DNA of 64,000 nucleotides from the NCBI GenBank assembly GCA_963738615.1, contig CAVTXI010000015.1:62001-126000 (forward strand), in the 5' to 3' direction. Origin of the DNA: CAVTWY01 sp963738615 (GTDB lineage: Bacteria > Pseudomonadota > Gammaproteobacteria > Burkholderiales > Burkholderiaceae_C). A model generated the notes under the pieces. The model was not told the origin of the DNA. It did not search any database and worked only from the letters and a program-made list of their open reading frames with translations. Shown one piece after another: positions 37,992 through 47,428 of this stretch. The position numbers and the translations under genes were made by a program. Position 1 is the stretch's first letter, and each line of letters starts with the position of its first letter.

Positions 37992-38157
37992 GGCAATCGG
38001 ATGGTGGCACGCGACCGGGGTGGGCGCTGTCGGTGACACCACGCATTGATCGTAGGTGCAGTCCCACATCACCCTACCGTGAGGCCGTCACGCTATGAAA
38101 CTCGGCGTCACCGAACGCGGGTAGGATCGCGGCTCTTTTCACTCACGGGGGCTTTTT

Positions 38158-38649
38158 ATGGGACTGATGTCATTCATCAAGGAAGCAGGCGAGAAGCTGT
38201 TCGGGCTGAAAGAAGCCAAGGCTGCCGAGGCAGGGACGGCAACGCCCGAGCAAGCGGCGGAACTCAGCGATACCGCCAGTGCCGCGATCGAGAAGTACAT
38301 CATCGCGCAGGGCCTCGAGGTCAGCGCACTCAACGTCGACTTCGATGCCGCCAGCGGCTCGGTCACGGTTGCCGGCGGCGTACCCGACCAGGCGACGCGC
38401 GAAAAGGTGCTGCTGTGCTGCGGCAACGTGGCCGGTGTGGGCGGCGTGAACGACATGCTCGTGGTCAACACACCCGAGCCCGAGTCGCAATGGCACACCG
38501 TCGTCAGCGGCGACACGCTGTCGAAGATCGCGAAGAAGTTCTACGGCGACGCCAACAAGTACCCGGGGATCTTCGAAGCGAACAAGCCGATGCTGTCGCA
38601 CCCCGACAAGATTTATCCGGGGCAGATGCTGCGCATCCCACCGGTATAG
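38158..38649 (+). CDS. BON-LysM protein (YgaU/Kbp type)
   Basis: A protein of 163 residues beginning MGLMSFIKEAGEKLFG, with a BON domain (residues ~35-105) and a C-terminal LysM domain (WHTVVSGDTLSKIAKKFYGDANKYPGIFEANKPMLSHPDKIYPGQMLRIP). This is the architecture of E. coli Kbp (YgaU), a cytoplasmic potassium-binding protein. A double hairpin follows its stop. The ATG at 38158 matches the family N terminus. Confidence 0.92.
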   Translation: MGLMSFIKEAGEKLFGLKEAKAAEAGTATPEQAAELSDTASAAIEKYIIAQGLEVSALNVDFDAASGSVTVAGGVPDQATREKVLLCCGNVAGVGGVNDMLVVNTPEPESQWHTVVSGDTLSKIAKKFYGDANKYPGIFEANKPMLSHPDKIYPGQMLRIPPV

Positions 38650-38658
38650 AAGGTGGAA

Positions 38659-38706
38659 ACAGGGCCCTTCGGGCCCTGTCCGTGAGGGCCCGCTTCGCGG
38701 GCCCTT
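38659..38706 (+). terminator. Double GC-rich hairpin terminator after the BON-LysM gene
   Basis: Two perfect stem-loops lie in tandem: arms ACAGGGCCC/GGGCCCTGT (38659-38667, 38671-38679) and AGGGCCCGC/GCGGGCCCT (38685-38693, 38697-38705), both with TTC loops. The gene on the other side is convergent, so it may serve both strands. No long T run follows. Confidence 0.75.
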
Positions 38707-38730
38707 CGTTCGTCTGGGCGGCCCCTCACT

Positions 38731-39396
38731 CTACGCATGCGTCATCAGCCGCGACTCGCCGATGAGGTGCGGGCGGTGATTGAAGGCGTCGAGCTCGAGG
38801 CCCTTCGCGGTCGACACCAGTTCGACCCACGCGCTGTTGGCCAGACGCATGTTCATCGCGATCGCCGTCGCGGGTGGCGCGTCGAGCACCATGGAAGCGG
38901 CGACCGAGATCGGCCCGCCGCTCGACACCACCAGGACATCGCCGTGTGCAGCCGCCTGTCGTGCGGCCGCGAGCACCGCAGCCACGCCCTCGCGAAAGGC
39001 GACGAAGCTCGGCATGCCGTGCGGCACGATCGATGCGTCCATCCAACGCGTCAGCGCCTCGCGCAACGTGCGGAAGTGCGCCTTGATCTGATGCGCATTC
39101 TGCGGCGGCGACAGCGGGCCGGGATGCAGCGCGCGGATCAGCGCGTCGCCGTCGTACTCGTTCAGGCCCACGTGTTCCTGCGCATCGGGCAAACCGTCCA
39201 GTCGCCGCGTGATCGCATCGAGCGTCTGGCGGTGCCGACGCAACGTGCCGCGAAACACCGCGTGGAAACGCTGGCCTTCTTGCTGCCAGTGCTTGCCCAG
39301 TCGCTCACCTTGTTCGACCCCGATGGGGCTCAGGTTGTCGTAGTCGACACTGCCAAGCGACGCTTGCCCGTGTCGCACCAGGATCACGCGTCCCAT
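38731..39396 (-). CDS. Histidine phosphatase family protein
   Basis: A protein of 221 residues with the phosphohistidine motif VILVRHGQASLG at the N terminus, the downstream Arg/Glu positions (FRGTLRRHRQTLDAI, GLNEYDGDALI) and the second histidine region as DVLVVSSGGPISV. The last motif normally contains His (SHGG); here it reads SSGG, so catalytic strength is uncertain. The ATG at 39396 places the RHG motif at residues 8-10. It lies 28 bases beyond sppA on the same strand. Confidence 0.85.
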   Translation of the reverse strand: MGRVILVRHGQASLGSVDYDNLSPIGVEQGERLGKHWQQEGQRFHAVFRGTLRRHRQTLDAITRRLDGLPDAQEHVGLNEYDGDALIRALHPGPLSPPQNAHQIKAHFRTLREALTRWMDASIVPHGMPSFVAFREGVAAVLAAARQAAAHGDVLVVSSGGPISVAASMVLDAPPATAIAMNMRLANSAWVELVSTAKGLELDAFNHRPHLIGESRLMTHA

Positions 39397-39424
39397 GGCG
39401 TGCTCGAGATCGTCGGCGCCAAGC

Positions 39425-40409
39425 TCAGCGCAGGACCGACCCGCGCATCGAGCGCGCGATCGACTCGCCGAGGCTGGCACCGAAGCGACGCGCCAGCCGC
39501 TCGGCCACGTTCTCGCGGCGCGTGTAGTCGATCACCTCTTCGGCCTTGACGACCTCGCGCGCGACCGAGTCGACGCTGCCGAGTTGATCGGCCAAGCCCA
39601 GACGCAGCGCTTCCTCGCCGTTCCAGAACAGGCCCGAAAAGGTGTCGGCGTGCTCCTCGAGCCGCTGACCGCGGCCGTCTTTGACCGACTTGATGAACTG
39701 CTGGTGAATCTGATCGATCATCGCCTTGGCATACGCCGTGTGCTGTTCGTTCTGCGGCGAGAAAGGGTCGAGCATGCCTTTGTTCTCACCCGCGGTGAGC
39801 AAGCGCCGTTCGACACCCAGCTTCTCCATCGCACCAGTGAACCCGAAGCTGTCGATCAGCACGCCGATCGACCCGACCAGGCTCGCCTTGTCGACGTAGA
39901 TCTCGTCGGCCGCGACGGCGATGTAGTACGCACCCGAGGCGCACATTTCCTCGACGACGGCATAGACCTTCTTCGCGTGTTTGGCTTTCAGCCGCCGGAT
40001 CTCGTCGTTGACCATGCCCGACTGCACCGGGCTGCCGCCGGGCGAGTTGATGCGCAACACCACCGCCTTGGCCCCGGTCGCCTCGAACGCATGACGCAGC
40101 GATTCGTTCAACGCATCAGCGCTGGCTTCGCCGCCCGACGCGATCTCGCCGCGAATGTCGACCAGTGCCGTGTGCGCCATGCCGGGCGCGTTCTGCCGAC
40201 CGACGGGCAACAGCAGCATCATCAGTGCGATCGCGAGGAAGGCGAGCCACATCAGGCGAAAGAAGATGCGCCAGCGCCGGTCGGCGCGCCGCTCGCGCAC
40301 CAAGCTCGCGTGCGATGTCGTTCAGCGCACGTTCCAGCGCCGCGCCACGTGCGTCGCCGGGGCGGTCGCTCAAAAGCGGCGCCGAATCACGGTAGGTATC
40401 CTGGGTCAT
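39425..40409 (-). CDS. sppA: Signal peptide peptidase SppA-like S49 peptidase, frameshifted
   Basis: About 327 residues. A single membrane helix (FRLMWLAFLAIALMMLLLPV) is followed by the S49 domain: VDIRGEIASG, VVLRINSPGGSPVQS, the nucleophile region EEMCASGAYYIA with Ser, and SLVGSIGVL, with the base Lys in the following DKASL strand. One extra T near 40308 breaks the N-terminal frame between NDIAREL and VRERRADRRW. ATG 40409 (MTQDTYRDSAPLL) is the start. The upstream Rieske-gph-rluC genes form its usual betaproteobacterial neighbourhood. Confidence 0.87.
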
Positions 40410-40420
40410 GGTGGGCTCGA

Positions 40421-40819
40421 TCACTGAGGCCGAACAACGGGCCTGATAGAGGGGGAAGGATACCAACGCACCCGCCCTTGCTCTTCGCGCACCTCGAGCG
40501 CTTCGAGTGCACCGCGCCCGCAGGGGCCGCCGAGACATCGGCCACGTGCGGGCTCGTAAGTCGCGCCGTGCAGCGAGCAGACGATCGTCTGCCCCTCGTG
40601 ATCGAGGAACTCGCCAGGGTTCCAGTCCATCTCGGCAGCGACATGCAGGCAGCGGTTCACGTACGCGACCACGCGGCCGTCGATGCGAAGCGCGAAGGCG
40701 GTGGCTTGATCACCGCGCAGGTCGATGTCCCACACGTGGGCGCGCCCGCGTTCGGCCAGCGCACCCGCGTCGCACAGGTCGACGCTGTCGTCGCTGTCGT
40801 CTTCGCGCGCGGCGCTCAT
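40421..40819 (-). CDS. Rieske [2Fe-2S] protein
   Basis: A protein of 132 residues with both cluster-binding motifs of a Rieske domain: C-L-H (NRCLHVAAEM) and C-x-x-H (CSLHGATYEPARGRC), plus the conserved GGPC loop. It is a small soluble ferredoxin-like protein of the type found next to sppA and gph in betaproteobacteria; its redox partner is not known. Its start overlaps the gph stop by four bases. Confidence 0.92.
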   Translation of the reverse strand: MSAAREDDSDDSVDLCDAGALAERGRAHVWDIDLRGDQATAFALRIDGRVVAYVNRCLHVAAEMDWNPGEFLDHEGQTIVCSLHGATYEPARGRCLGGPCGRGALEALEVREEQGRVRWYPSPSIRPVVRPQ

Positions 40820-41472
40820 GCGCGCGCCGCGAGCCAGTCGTGCAGTTCGCGCATCGAATGCGCCACCGCCAGCGGTGCGTGGTGCGCGAAGGCGTCCGTC
40901 TCGTGCGCGCCGTAGCTGACCGCGACACTCGACACGTCCGCGCGCCGCGCCATCTCGAGATCATGCGTGGTGTCACCGATCATCAGCGTGCGCTCGGGCG
41001 GGGTGCCGGTCTGCGCCATCAGCTCGTGAAGCATCAGCGGGTCGGGCTTGGACGCGGTTTCGTCCGCGGTGCGCGTGGCATGGAACACGTGCGCCAGCTC
41101 CGCATGCGCCAACGCCTGGTCCAAGCCGCGCCGCCCCTTGCCGGTCGCCACGGCCAGCAGGTGCTGGCGCGCGGTCAGCGCCGCCAGCATCTCGAGCGCA
41201 CCATCGAACAGCGCAAGGTTGTCCTGCCGCGCAAGGTAGTGGTGCCGATAGCGCTTCGCCAGCGCGCCGTACTCCGTCTGGGCAAGCGACGGCGCCACAT
41301 GCTGCAGCGCCTCCTCGAGGCCCAGGCCGATGACGTAGGACGCGTCGGCCACGCTGGGCACGGGCGTGCCGACGTCGCGGCAGGCCTCTTGGATGCTGCG
41401 CGCGATCAACGCCGTGGAGTCGAACAGGGTGCCGTCCCAATCGAAGACAACGAGATCAAAGCGGCGTGTCAT
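40816..41472 (-). CDS. HAD-superfamily phosphoglycolate phosphatase-like protein
   Basis: A protein of 218 residues with motif I FDLVVFDWDGTLFDST, motif II in LLAVATGKGRRG, the conserved Lys in ETASKPDPLML and motif IV TLMIGDTTHDLEMARRA. Close relatives are called Gph, but the substrate range of this class is wide. The ATG at 41472 overlaps the rluC stop, and the four genes rluC-gph-Rieske-sppA overlap or nearly so, so they form an operon. Confidence 0.9.
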   Translation of the reverse strand: MTRRFDLVVFDWDGTLFDSTALIARSIQEACRDVGTPVPSVADASYVIGLGLEEALQHVAPSLAQTEYGALAKRYRHHYLARQDNLALFDGALEMLAALTARQHLLAVATGKGRRGLDQALAHAELAHVFHATRTADETASKPDPLMLHELMAQTGTPPERTLMIGDTTHDLEMARRADVSSVAVSYGAHETDAFAHHAPLAVAHSMRELHDWLAARA

Positions 41473-42467
41473 GGCTGGGCTTTCGTGTTGGGCCCAGCGA
41501 GTGCGTCGACCAACAGACGGCATTCGTCGGGCATGGACGATTCGAGCACGAGACGCCGCGCGTCGGCCGGATGGTCGAAGGCGATGTGGCGCGCGTGCAG
41601 GAACATGCGCGAAAACCGCAACGGCCCGCGCGCCAGCGCACGGTTGGCGGGGAAATCGCCGTACTTCGGGTCGCCCACGATGGGCATGCCCTCGTGCGCA
41701 AGGTGCACGCGGATCTGATGTGTGCGGCCGGTCTCGATCGTCACGTCGAGCAGCGTGTGCTGCGGCAATTCACGCTCGATGCGCACCCGCGTGATCGACC
41801 GCCGGGCGTCCTCGTGCCCGGGCTCGACCCGCACCATGCGCGCGCCCTGCGCGTCGTGCCCACGCACCAGCGCCAGGTCGATGACCTTGCGGTTGGCAGG
41901 CCAGCGGCCGATGACCAGCGCGGCATAGATCTTTTCAGTGTGGCGGGCACGAAATTGCGCTTGCAGGTTCGTCAGCGCCGAGCGCTTCTTCGCCACCAGC
42001 ACCACGCCCGAGGTCTCCTTGTCGAGCCGGTGAACCAGCTCGAGGAAGCGAGCCTGCGGCCGCGCGCGGCGCATCTGCTCGATCACCCCGAAGGCGACGC
42101 CGCTGCCGCCATGCATGGCCACGCCGGCCGGCTTGTCGATCGCGAGCAACCAGTCGTCTTCGTGGATCACGTCGAAGTCGCGAGGCGGCGCGTTCGCCGC
42201 GGGGTGGTCCCGAACCGCGATGCGCACCGGCGGCACGCGCACGCGGTCACCGGTATGCAGGCGCGTGTCGGCACCCGCGCGGCCGGCGTTCACGCGCACC
42301 TCGCCCGAGCGGATCACACGGTAGACGTGCGTTTTCGGCACGCCCTTCAGGCGGCGCAGCAGGAAGTTGTCGAGGCGCTGGCCGTCGGACTCGTCGTCGA
42401 CGACGACCTGCGTAACAGCTTGTTGTTGCGCCTGGGCGAAAGAAGCAGTCGAAGGCGCTGTCGTCAT
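41469..42467 (-). CDS. rluC: 23S rRNA pseudouridine synthase RluC-type
   Basis: A protein of 332 residues with an N-terminal S4 domain (GQRLDNFLLRRLKGVPKTHVYRVIRSGEVRVN) and the catalytic domain with ELVHRLDKETSGVVLVAKK, where Asp in HRLDKETSG is the catalytic residue, and GRTHQIRVHLAHEGMPIVGDPKYG. It modifies uridines of 23S rRNA. The ATG at 42467 was chosen because upstream in-frame codons, which run to 42959, have no similarity. It is divergent from rne, the same arrangement as in enterobacteria. Confidence 0.93.
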   Translation of the reverse strand: MTTAPSTASFAQAQQQAVTQVVVDDESDGQRLDNFLLRRLKGVPKTHVYRVIRSGEVRVNAGRAGADTRLHTGDRVRVPPVRIAVRDHPAANAPPRDFDVIHEDDWLLAIDKPAGVAMHGGSGVAFGVIEQMRRARPQARFLELVHRLDKETSGVVLVAKKRSALTNLQAQFRARHTEKIYAALVIGRWPANRKVIDLALVRGHDAQGARMVRVEPGHEDARRSITRVRIERELPQHTLLDVTIETGRTHQIRVHLAHEGMPIVGDPKYGDFPANRALARGPLRFSRMFLHARHIAFDHPADARRLVLESSMPDECRLLVDALAGPNTKAQP

Positions 42468-42479
42468 CGCACGGCCACC

Positions 42480-42485
42480 TATAAT
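42480..42485 (+). promoter_or_regulatory. Probable -10 element of the rne promoter
   Basis: TATAAT, a perfect consensus -10 box, stands out in GC-rich DNA just upstream of the rne leader. A good -35 box is not obvious (around 42457-42463). If used, transcription would start near 42492 and give a leader of about 640 bases. Confidence 0.5.
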
Positions 42486-43128
42486 GCGCCTGCTCGTCAG
42501 CGCGTAAGTACTTGATTCATCAAAGTTTACCTGGGTGTCGACCCCGACACTGGGCAAGGACTGGCGCGACAGGCATGCCGGGTGCGAACCCGGCGATCCC
42601 GTGATGCAACGCGGCGCACACGGCAGCGAGCAAGACCCCGATGCGGTCTGGCAGCACGCCGATGCCCACGAAAGAAGCCACGGGCGATGAACCACGCGCT
42701 GGTGCCTCGTCGCAAGTTGCGATGCACCGGTGGCAAACACAAGGTCCCTGGCGGCAGACGGACGTTCCAACGTTTCGGCTGCCGCCCGTGTCGAAGTCAG
42801 AAGAACGAGAAGCGAGACAGCCTTGGTCCTGATGCGACCCCTACCGCTGCTGCCCGAGAGCCCGTTGCGCCTATCCGCGCGCGGTGCGGCCGGGCGGCGA
42901 GCGCTGCTGTCGACGGTGCGCTTCCTGATGCGATTTTCTGGTAACGGCACACGCGCCAACCTTCATCCCATGCCGCCACTGCAGCTCGCGCCGCAGCGGT
43001 CGCGCCTGCGCTGAAGCCAGGGCGGTCCTTCCCTCGGTTCGTCGTCCGTCGTTTCGTGCGTCACACCGGTGGACGGTGTGCGAAAGCCTGCCGTCTGTGG
43101 CTCGAGTCGAACCGCAGGGACAAACGCG
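42486..43128 (+). promoter_or_regulatory. Long rne 5' leader with structured elements
   Basis: No protein gene is supported in these 640 bases. Near the start is a hairpin GTGTCG/CGACAC (about 42537-42552), then a seven-base stem capped by a GCGA tetraloop, GCCGGGT-GCGA-ACCCGGC (42577-42594), a stable GNRA type. In E. coli, RNase E controls its own mRNA through a long structured 5' leader. A similar role here is inference from position and structure. Confidence 0.5.
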
Positions 43129-46100
43129 ATGAAACGCATGTTGATCAACGCCACGCAGCAGGAAGAGCGGCGCCTGGCAATCGTCGATGGGCAAAAGCTC
43201 CTCGACTTCGAAACCGAGATCGAAGGGCGCGAGCAGCGCAAAGGCAACATCTACCGGGCCGTCGTGACGCGCGTCGAACCGTCGCTCGAGGCCTGCTTCG
43301 TCGACTACGGCGAAGACCGCCACGGCTTCCTGCCGTTCAAGGAAATCACCCGGGACTTCTTCAAGGAAGGCGTCAACGTCCGCGACGCGAAGATCCAGGA
43401 CGCCATCTCCAACGGCCAGGAACTGCTGGTCCAGGTCGAAAAGGAAGAGCGCGGCAACAAGGGTGCGGCACTGACCACCTTCATCAGCCTGGCGGGCCGC
43501 TACCTGGTGCTGATGCCGAACAACCCGCGCGGCGGCGGCGTCAGCCGGCGCATCGAGGGTGAAGACCGCGAAGAGCTGAAAGAGAACCTCGACCAGCTTG
43601 ACTACCCCAAGGGCATGAGCCTGATCGCCCGCACCGCCGGCATCGGGCGCACCGCTGCCGAGTTGCAGTGGGACCTGAACTACATGCTCAAGCTGTGGGA
43701 CGCGATCGATCAAGCGTCCAAAGCCGGCAAGGGCGCGTTCCTGATCTACCAGGAAAGCTCGCTCGTCATCCGCGCGATCCGCGACTACTTCACGCAGGAC
43801 GTCGGCGAGATCCTGATCGACACGGACGACATCTACGACCAGGCGCAACAGTTCATGAACCACGTGATGCCCGACCAGGCATCGCGGGTCAAGCGGTATC
43901 GCGACGACGCGGCGCTGTTCAGCCGGTTCCAGATCGAGCACCAGATCGAGACCGCCTTCAGCCGCACGGTGAACCTGCCTTCGGGCGGCGCGATCGTGAT
44001 CGACCACACCGAGGCGCTGGTGTCGATCGACGTCGAACTCGGCGCGTTCCACGCGCGGCAGCGACATCGAAGAAACCGCGACGCGCACCAACCTCGAGGC
44101 GGCCGACGAGATCGCGCGCCAGATGCGGCTGCGCGACCTGGGCGGGCTGATCGTCGTCGACTTCATCGACATGGACGAGAGCAAGAACCGCCGCGAGGTC
44201 GAACAGCGCCTGCGCGACGCGCTGCGCCAGGACCGCGCGCGGGTGCAGTTCAGCTCGATCAGCAAATTCGGCCTGCTGGAACTCAGCCGCCAACGCCTGC
44301 GCCCGTCGTTGAGCGAAGGCAGCCACATCACCTGCCCGCGCTGCAACGGCACCGGCCACATCCGCGACACCGAGTCGTCGGCGCTGCAGATCCTGCGCAT
44401 GGTCCAGGAAGAGTCGATGAAGGACAACACCGCCGCGGTGCACGTGCAGGTGCCGGTCGAGGTGACCTCGTTCCTGCTGAACGAGAAGCGCAAAGAGATC
44501 ACGATGATCGAGCTGAAGCAGCGCGTCAACGTGATCCTGGTGCCCAACAAACACCTCGACACGCCGAACTACAAGCTCGAGCGCCTGCGCCACGACGACC
44601 CGACGGCTCGAGAGTTTGCAGGCCAGCTACACGATGATCGAAGAGCCCGACGACGAAGTCAGCGTGACCCGCCGTCGCGATGCCAACGAACGCAAGAACC
44701 GGCAAGAGCCGGTGATCAAAGGCATCTTGCCCGACACCGCCGCGCCCGTGTCGGTGCCCAAGCCCGCAGAGCCTGTCGCTCCTGTCGCGGCGACCTCGGC
44801 GCCACGCACACCGGCCCCGGTGGCGCCCGCGATCGCACCGATCGTCGTGCCCTCGGCCACCGCTGCGAAAGCCGGCGGCGGCTTCTTCGGCTGGGTGCGT
44901 CGCATGTTCGGCGGCCAGACCGAACCCGCCGCTGCGCCATCGGTACGCGCGCTGCCCACGGCGCCGATCGCCGGTGCCGACCAACCGAAAGCCGCGGGTG
45001 ACCGCACGGAGCGCGGTGAACGCCAGGGCCGCAGGGATGGTGGTCGCGAAGGTGGCCGCGAAGGTGGCCGAGAAGGCGGTCGTGACGGCAGGCGTGGCGA
45101 GCGCGCAGGCCGCGGTGATCGCGGCCCGCGCGGCGAACGCGACGGCCGTGGCGGTGACAGAGCCGAACGCAGCGGCGCAGAGCGCAGCGAGCGACCGGAC
45201 CGTGCTGAGCGACCGGACCGTGCTGAGCGTCCAGACCGAGCTGAGCGTCCGGAGCGCAGCGAACGCCCGGGACGCGGCGAGCGGCCTGAGCGCGGCGATC
45301 GTCCCGAACAAGGCGAACGCCCTGACCGCGGTGATCGTCCTGAACAAGGCGAACGTCCTCGCGGTGAGCGAAGCGCTCGCGGCGACCGTGGCCCGCGCGG
45401 TGACCGCGATGGCGCCGATGCGCGCAGCGAGCGCCCACGCGAGCGTGTCCGCGATGACGCGGCGCCAACCACACCGTCCGAGGACGGAACCGGCGCCGCA
45501 CCAGGTGCACGCGAGGCTGGCGAAGCAACGAGCCGCCGTCGTGGCGGACGCGGCGGTCGCGATGGACGCGAGGGACGTGACGGTCGCGAAGCACGCGAGG
45601 TCGACCCCGATCAACGCAGCGACGGCGATCGCGCCGCCGGCATCGGCGCGGCCGCGCTTGCGGCCGCAGCGGTGGGCACGGCACTGCGCCCTCTCGCCCC
45701 CACCGCCGCGGACGCCGAAGGCTCGAGCCATGACCTTGCTGCCGACACCGTCGATGCGCAGGCATCAGGTGATGTGACGGTTGAAGGCGACGCTGATGGG
45801 CCGCGCCGCCGCCGCCGTCGTGGCGGTCGCGGTCGCGGAAGCGAGGCACGCCAAGCGTCCGACGTGCAAGGCGACGTTCTTCGACCAGCCGCAAGAAGCG
45901 TCGTTCGACGAGCCGCGGGACGTGCCAAGTGACGTCGGTCGCGAAGTGCAGGCCAGCCTTCTCCAGGAGAACGAGACGGGCATGTCGAACGCACGCACCG
46001 TCGAGTCGCCAACGCACGGTGACCGTCGGCCTCGGGCCGAACCCATCGACGAGCCCACGGTCGAAGAGACGAAGGCAGCGTGGGCACCCGAGCCGCGCAT

Positions 46101-46428
46101 CGAGCCGCGCATGGAGCCCGTGCCGGCACCGCGGCCCCAGCCACAACCCCAACCTGCGGTTGCATCGTCGACGCAGCGGGCGGCTACGCCAAGCGTCGAG
46201 TCGTTCGTGCTGCCTGCAGAGTCACTCCGCGGCGTGGCCGAGAACGCGGGCCTGACGTGGGTCACCACCGATGTGGACAAAGTGCGCGCGGCGCAAGACG
46301 CCATGGCGCATGAACCGAAGCCCGTGCACGCGCCGCGTGCGCCACGTGCACCCGTGGTGGCCGACGATGGTCCGCTGACGCTCGTTGAAACGAAGAAGGA
46401 TTTGTCTGGTTGGTTCGACGCGCGTTGA
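43129..46428 (+). CDS. rne: Ribonuclease E (three frame breaks)
   Basis: RNase E is the main endoribonuclease of mRNA decay and rRNA processing. Order: S1 domain (GNIYRAVVTRVEPSLEACFVDYGEDRHGFLPF), DNase-I-like catalytic domain with Asp in IDHTEALVSIDV and VVDFIDMDESKNRREVEQ, the zinc link CPRCNGTGH, then a long disordered tail rich in RGE/RPD repeats (45000-45400) and the conserved C-terminal SFVLPAESLRGVAENAGLTW. Extra bases near 44034 (G, in the DVNSARSTRGSDIEE stretch) and 44602 (A) each resolve cleanly; a third shift lies between 45780 and 45930. Errors are likely, as the gene is essential. Confidence 0.93.
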
Positions 46429-46439
46429 CGGGGCGTCCG

Positions 46440-47181
46440 ATGGGCGCTGACACGCTCCTGCTCGTGACCGGCGCGGCCATCGCCGGTCTCGTGCAGGGGG
46501 TGTCGGGCTTCGCGTTCTCGATGGTCGCGATGTCAATCTGGGCCTTCGGGCTCGAGCCGCGCGTTGCGGCGGTGATGGCGGTGTTCGGCGGCATGACGGG
46601 GCAGTGGCTGTCGGCGCTGACGCTGCGCCGCGGGTTGCACTTTGACCGCTTGTGGCCCTTCCTCGCTGGTGGCGCGATCGGCGTGCCGTTGGGCGTGTGG
46701 CTGGTGCCGCAGGTGTCGCCGCGCATCTTCCTGAGCGTGCTGGGCAGTGTGCTCGTCGTCTGCTGCCCGGTCATGATGCTGTCGCGCCTGCCTCGGCTGC
46801 ATCACGGTGGCCGCGCGGCGGATGCACTGGCCGGCGCGGGCGGTGGTGTGATGGCGGCGCTGGCCGGCTTCGCCGGTGTGCTGCCGACGCTGTGGACCAC
46901 GCTGCGCGGGTGGGACAAAGACACGCAGCGCGCCGTGGTGCAGAACTTCAACCTCGTGATGCTGACGGCGACGATGGCGACTTACGTCGCGTCTGGCACG
47001 GTCACGCCCGACATGCTGCCGATGTTCGCGCTGGTGGCACCCGCCCTCGTGATCCCTTCGCTGCTGGGCACGCGGGTGTACCTGGGCCTGAGCGAGGCAC
47101 GGTTTCGCCAGATCGTGCTGTCGCTGCTGACCGCGGCGGGCAGCAGCCATGCTGTTGAAGGCGATGGCCGCATCAGCATAG
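46440..47181 (+). CDS. TauE/SafE-family anion permease, frameshifted at the 3' end
   Basis: A protein of about 246 residues with eight or so membrane helices. Family segments are AIAGLVQGVSGFAFSMVAMSIW, the repeat-like IGVPLGVWLVPQVS, AGAGGGVMAALAGFAGVLPTLW and FNLVMLTATMATY. An extra base near 47145 shifts the frame just before the end; corrected, it ends AMLLKAMAASA and stops at 47181. ATG 46440 is used. The substrate (sulfite, sulfoacetate or other organic anions) cannot be told. Confidence 0.85.
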
Positions 47182-47233
47182 GGCGCTGGCCCGGCCGCTC
47201 AGCGCGGTTCGTTGTTCGCACGCTGCACGCGCC

Positions 47234-47428
47234 TCAGTGCGCGCCGCCGGTTCGCCCATGCCGGTGTACCAACGTAGCGAGCACATCGTCTGCGATCACG
47301 CGGTCGACGCCGACGGCGCGCATGTGGTCCAGCGAATGGAAGCCTGCTTCCTCGAGCCGCTGCACGACCTCGGCACCAATGCCGTTGGATTTCAGCAGCA
47401 CACCGCGTTCTTCAGCCGAAAAATTCAT
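47234..47428 (-). CDS. Small helix-hairpin-helix protein
   Basis: A protein of 64 residues (MNFSAEERGVLLKSNGIGAEVVQRLEEAGFHSLDHM) with the GIG-type helix-hairpin-helix found in small bacterial DNA-binding HhH proteins, usually about 90 residues. The C terminus may be shortened by a frame error. Its ATG overlaps the stop of the GH13 gene by four bases. Confidence 0.6.
   Translation of the reverse strand: MNFSAEERGVLLKSNGIGAEVVQRLEEAGFHSLDHMRAVGVDRVIADDVLATLVHRHGRTGGAH

Noticed and set aside
42577..42594. Possible tRNA T-arm (GGGTGCGAACCC)
   Set aside because: The stem-loop has a GCGA tetraloop, not a seven-base T loop, and no acceptor, D or anticodon arms can be built around it.
44716..46152. 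Minus-strand frame of 478 codons across the RNase E tail
   Set aside because: It is antisense to the low-complexity RGE/RPD repeats of RNase E and shows only repetitive Arg/His-rich sequence.
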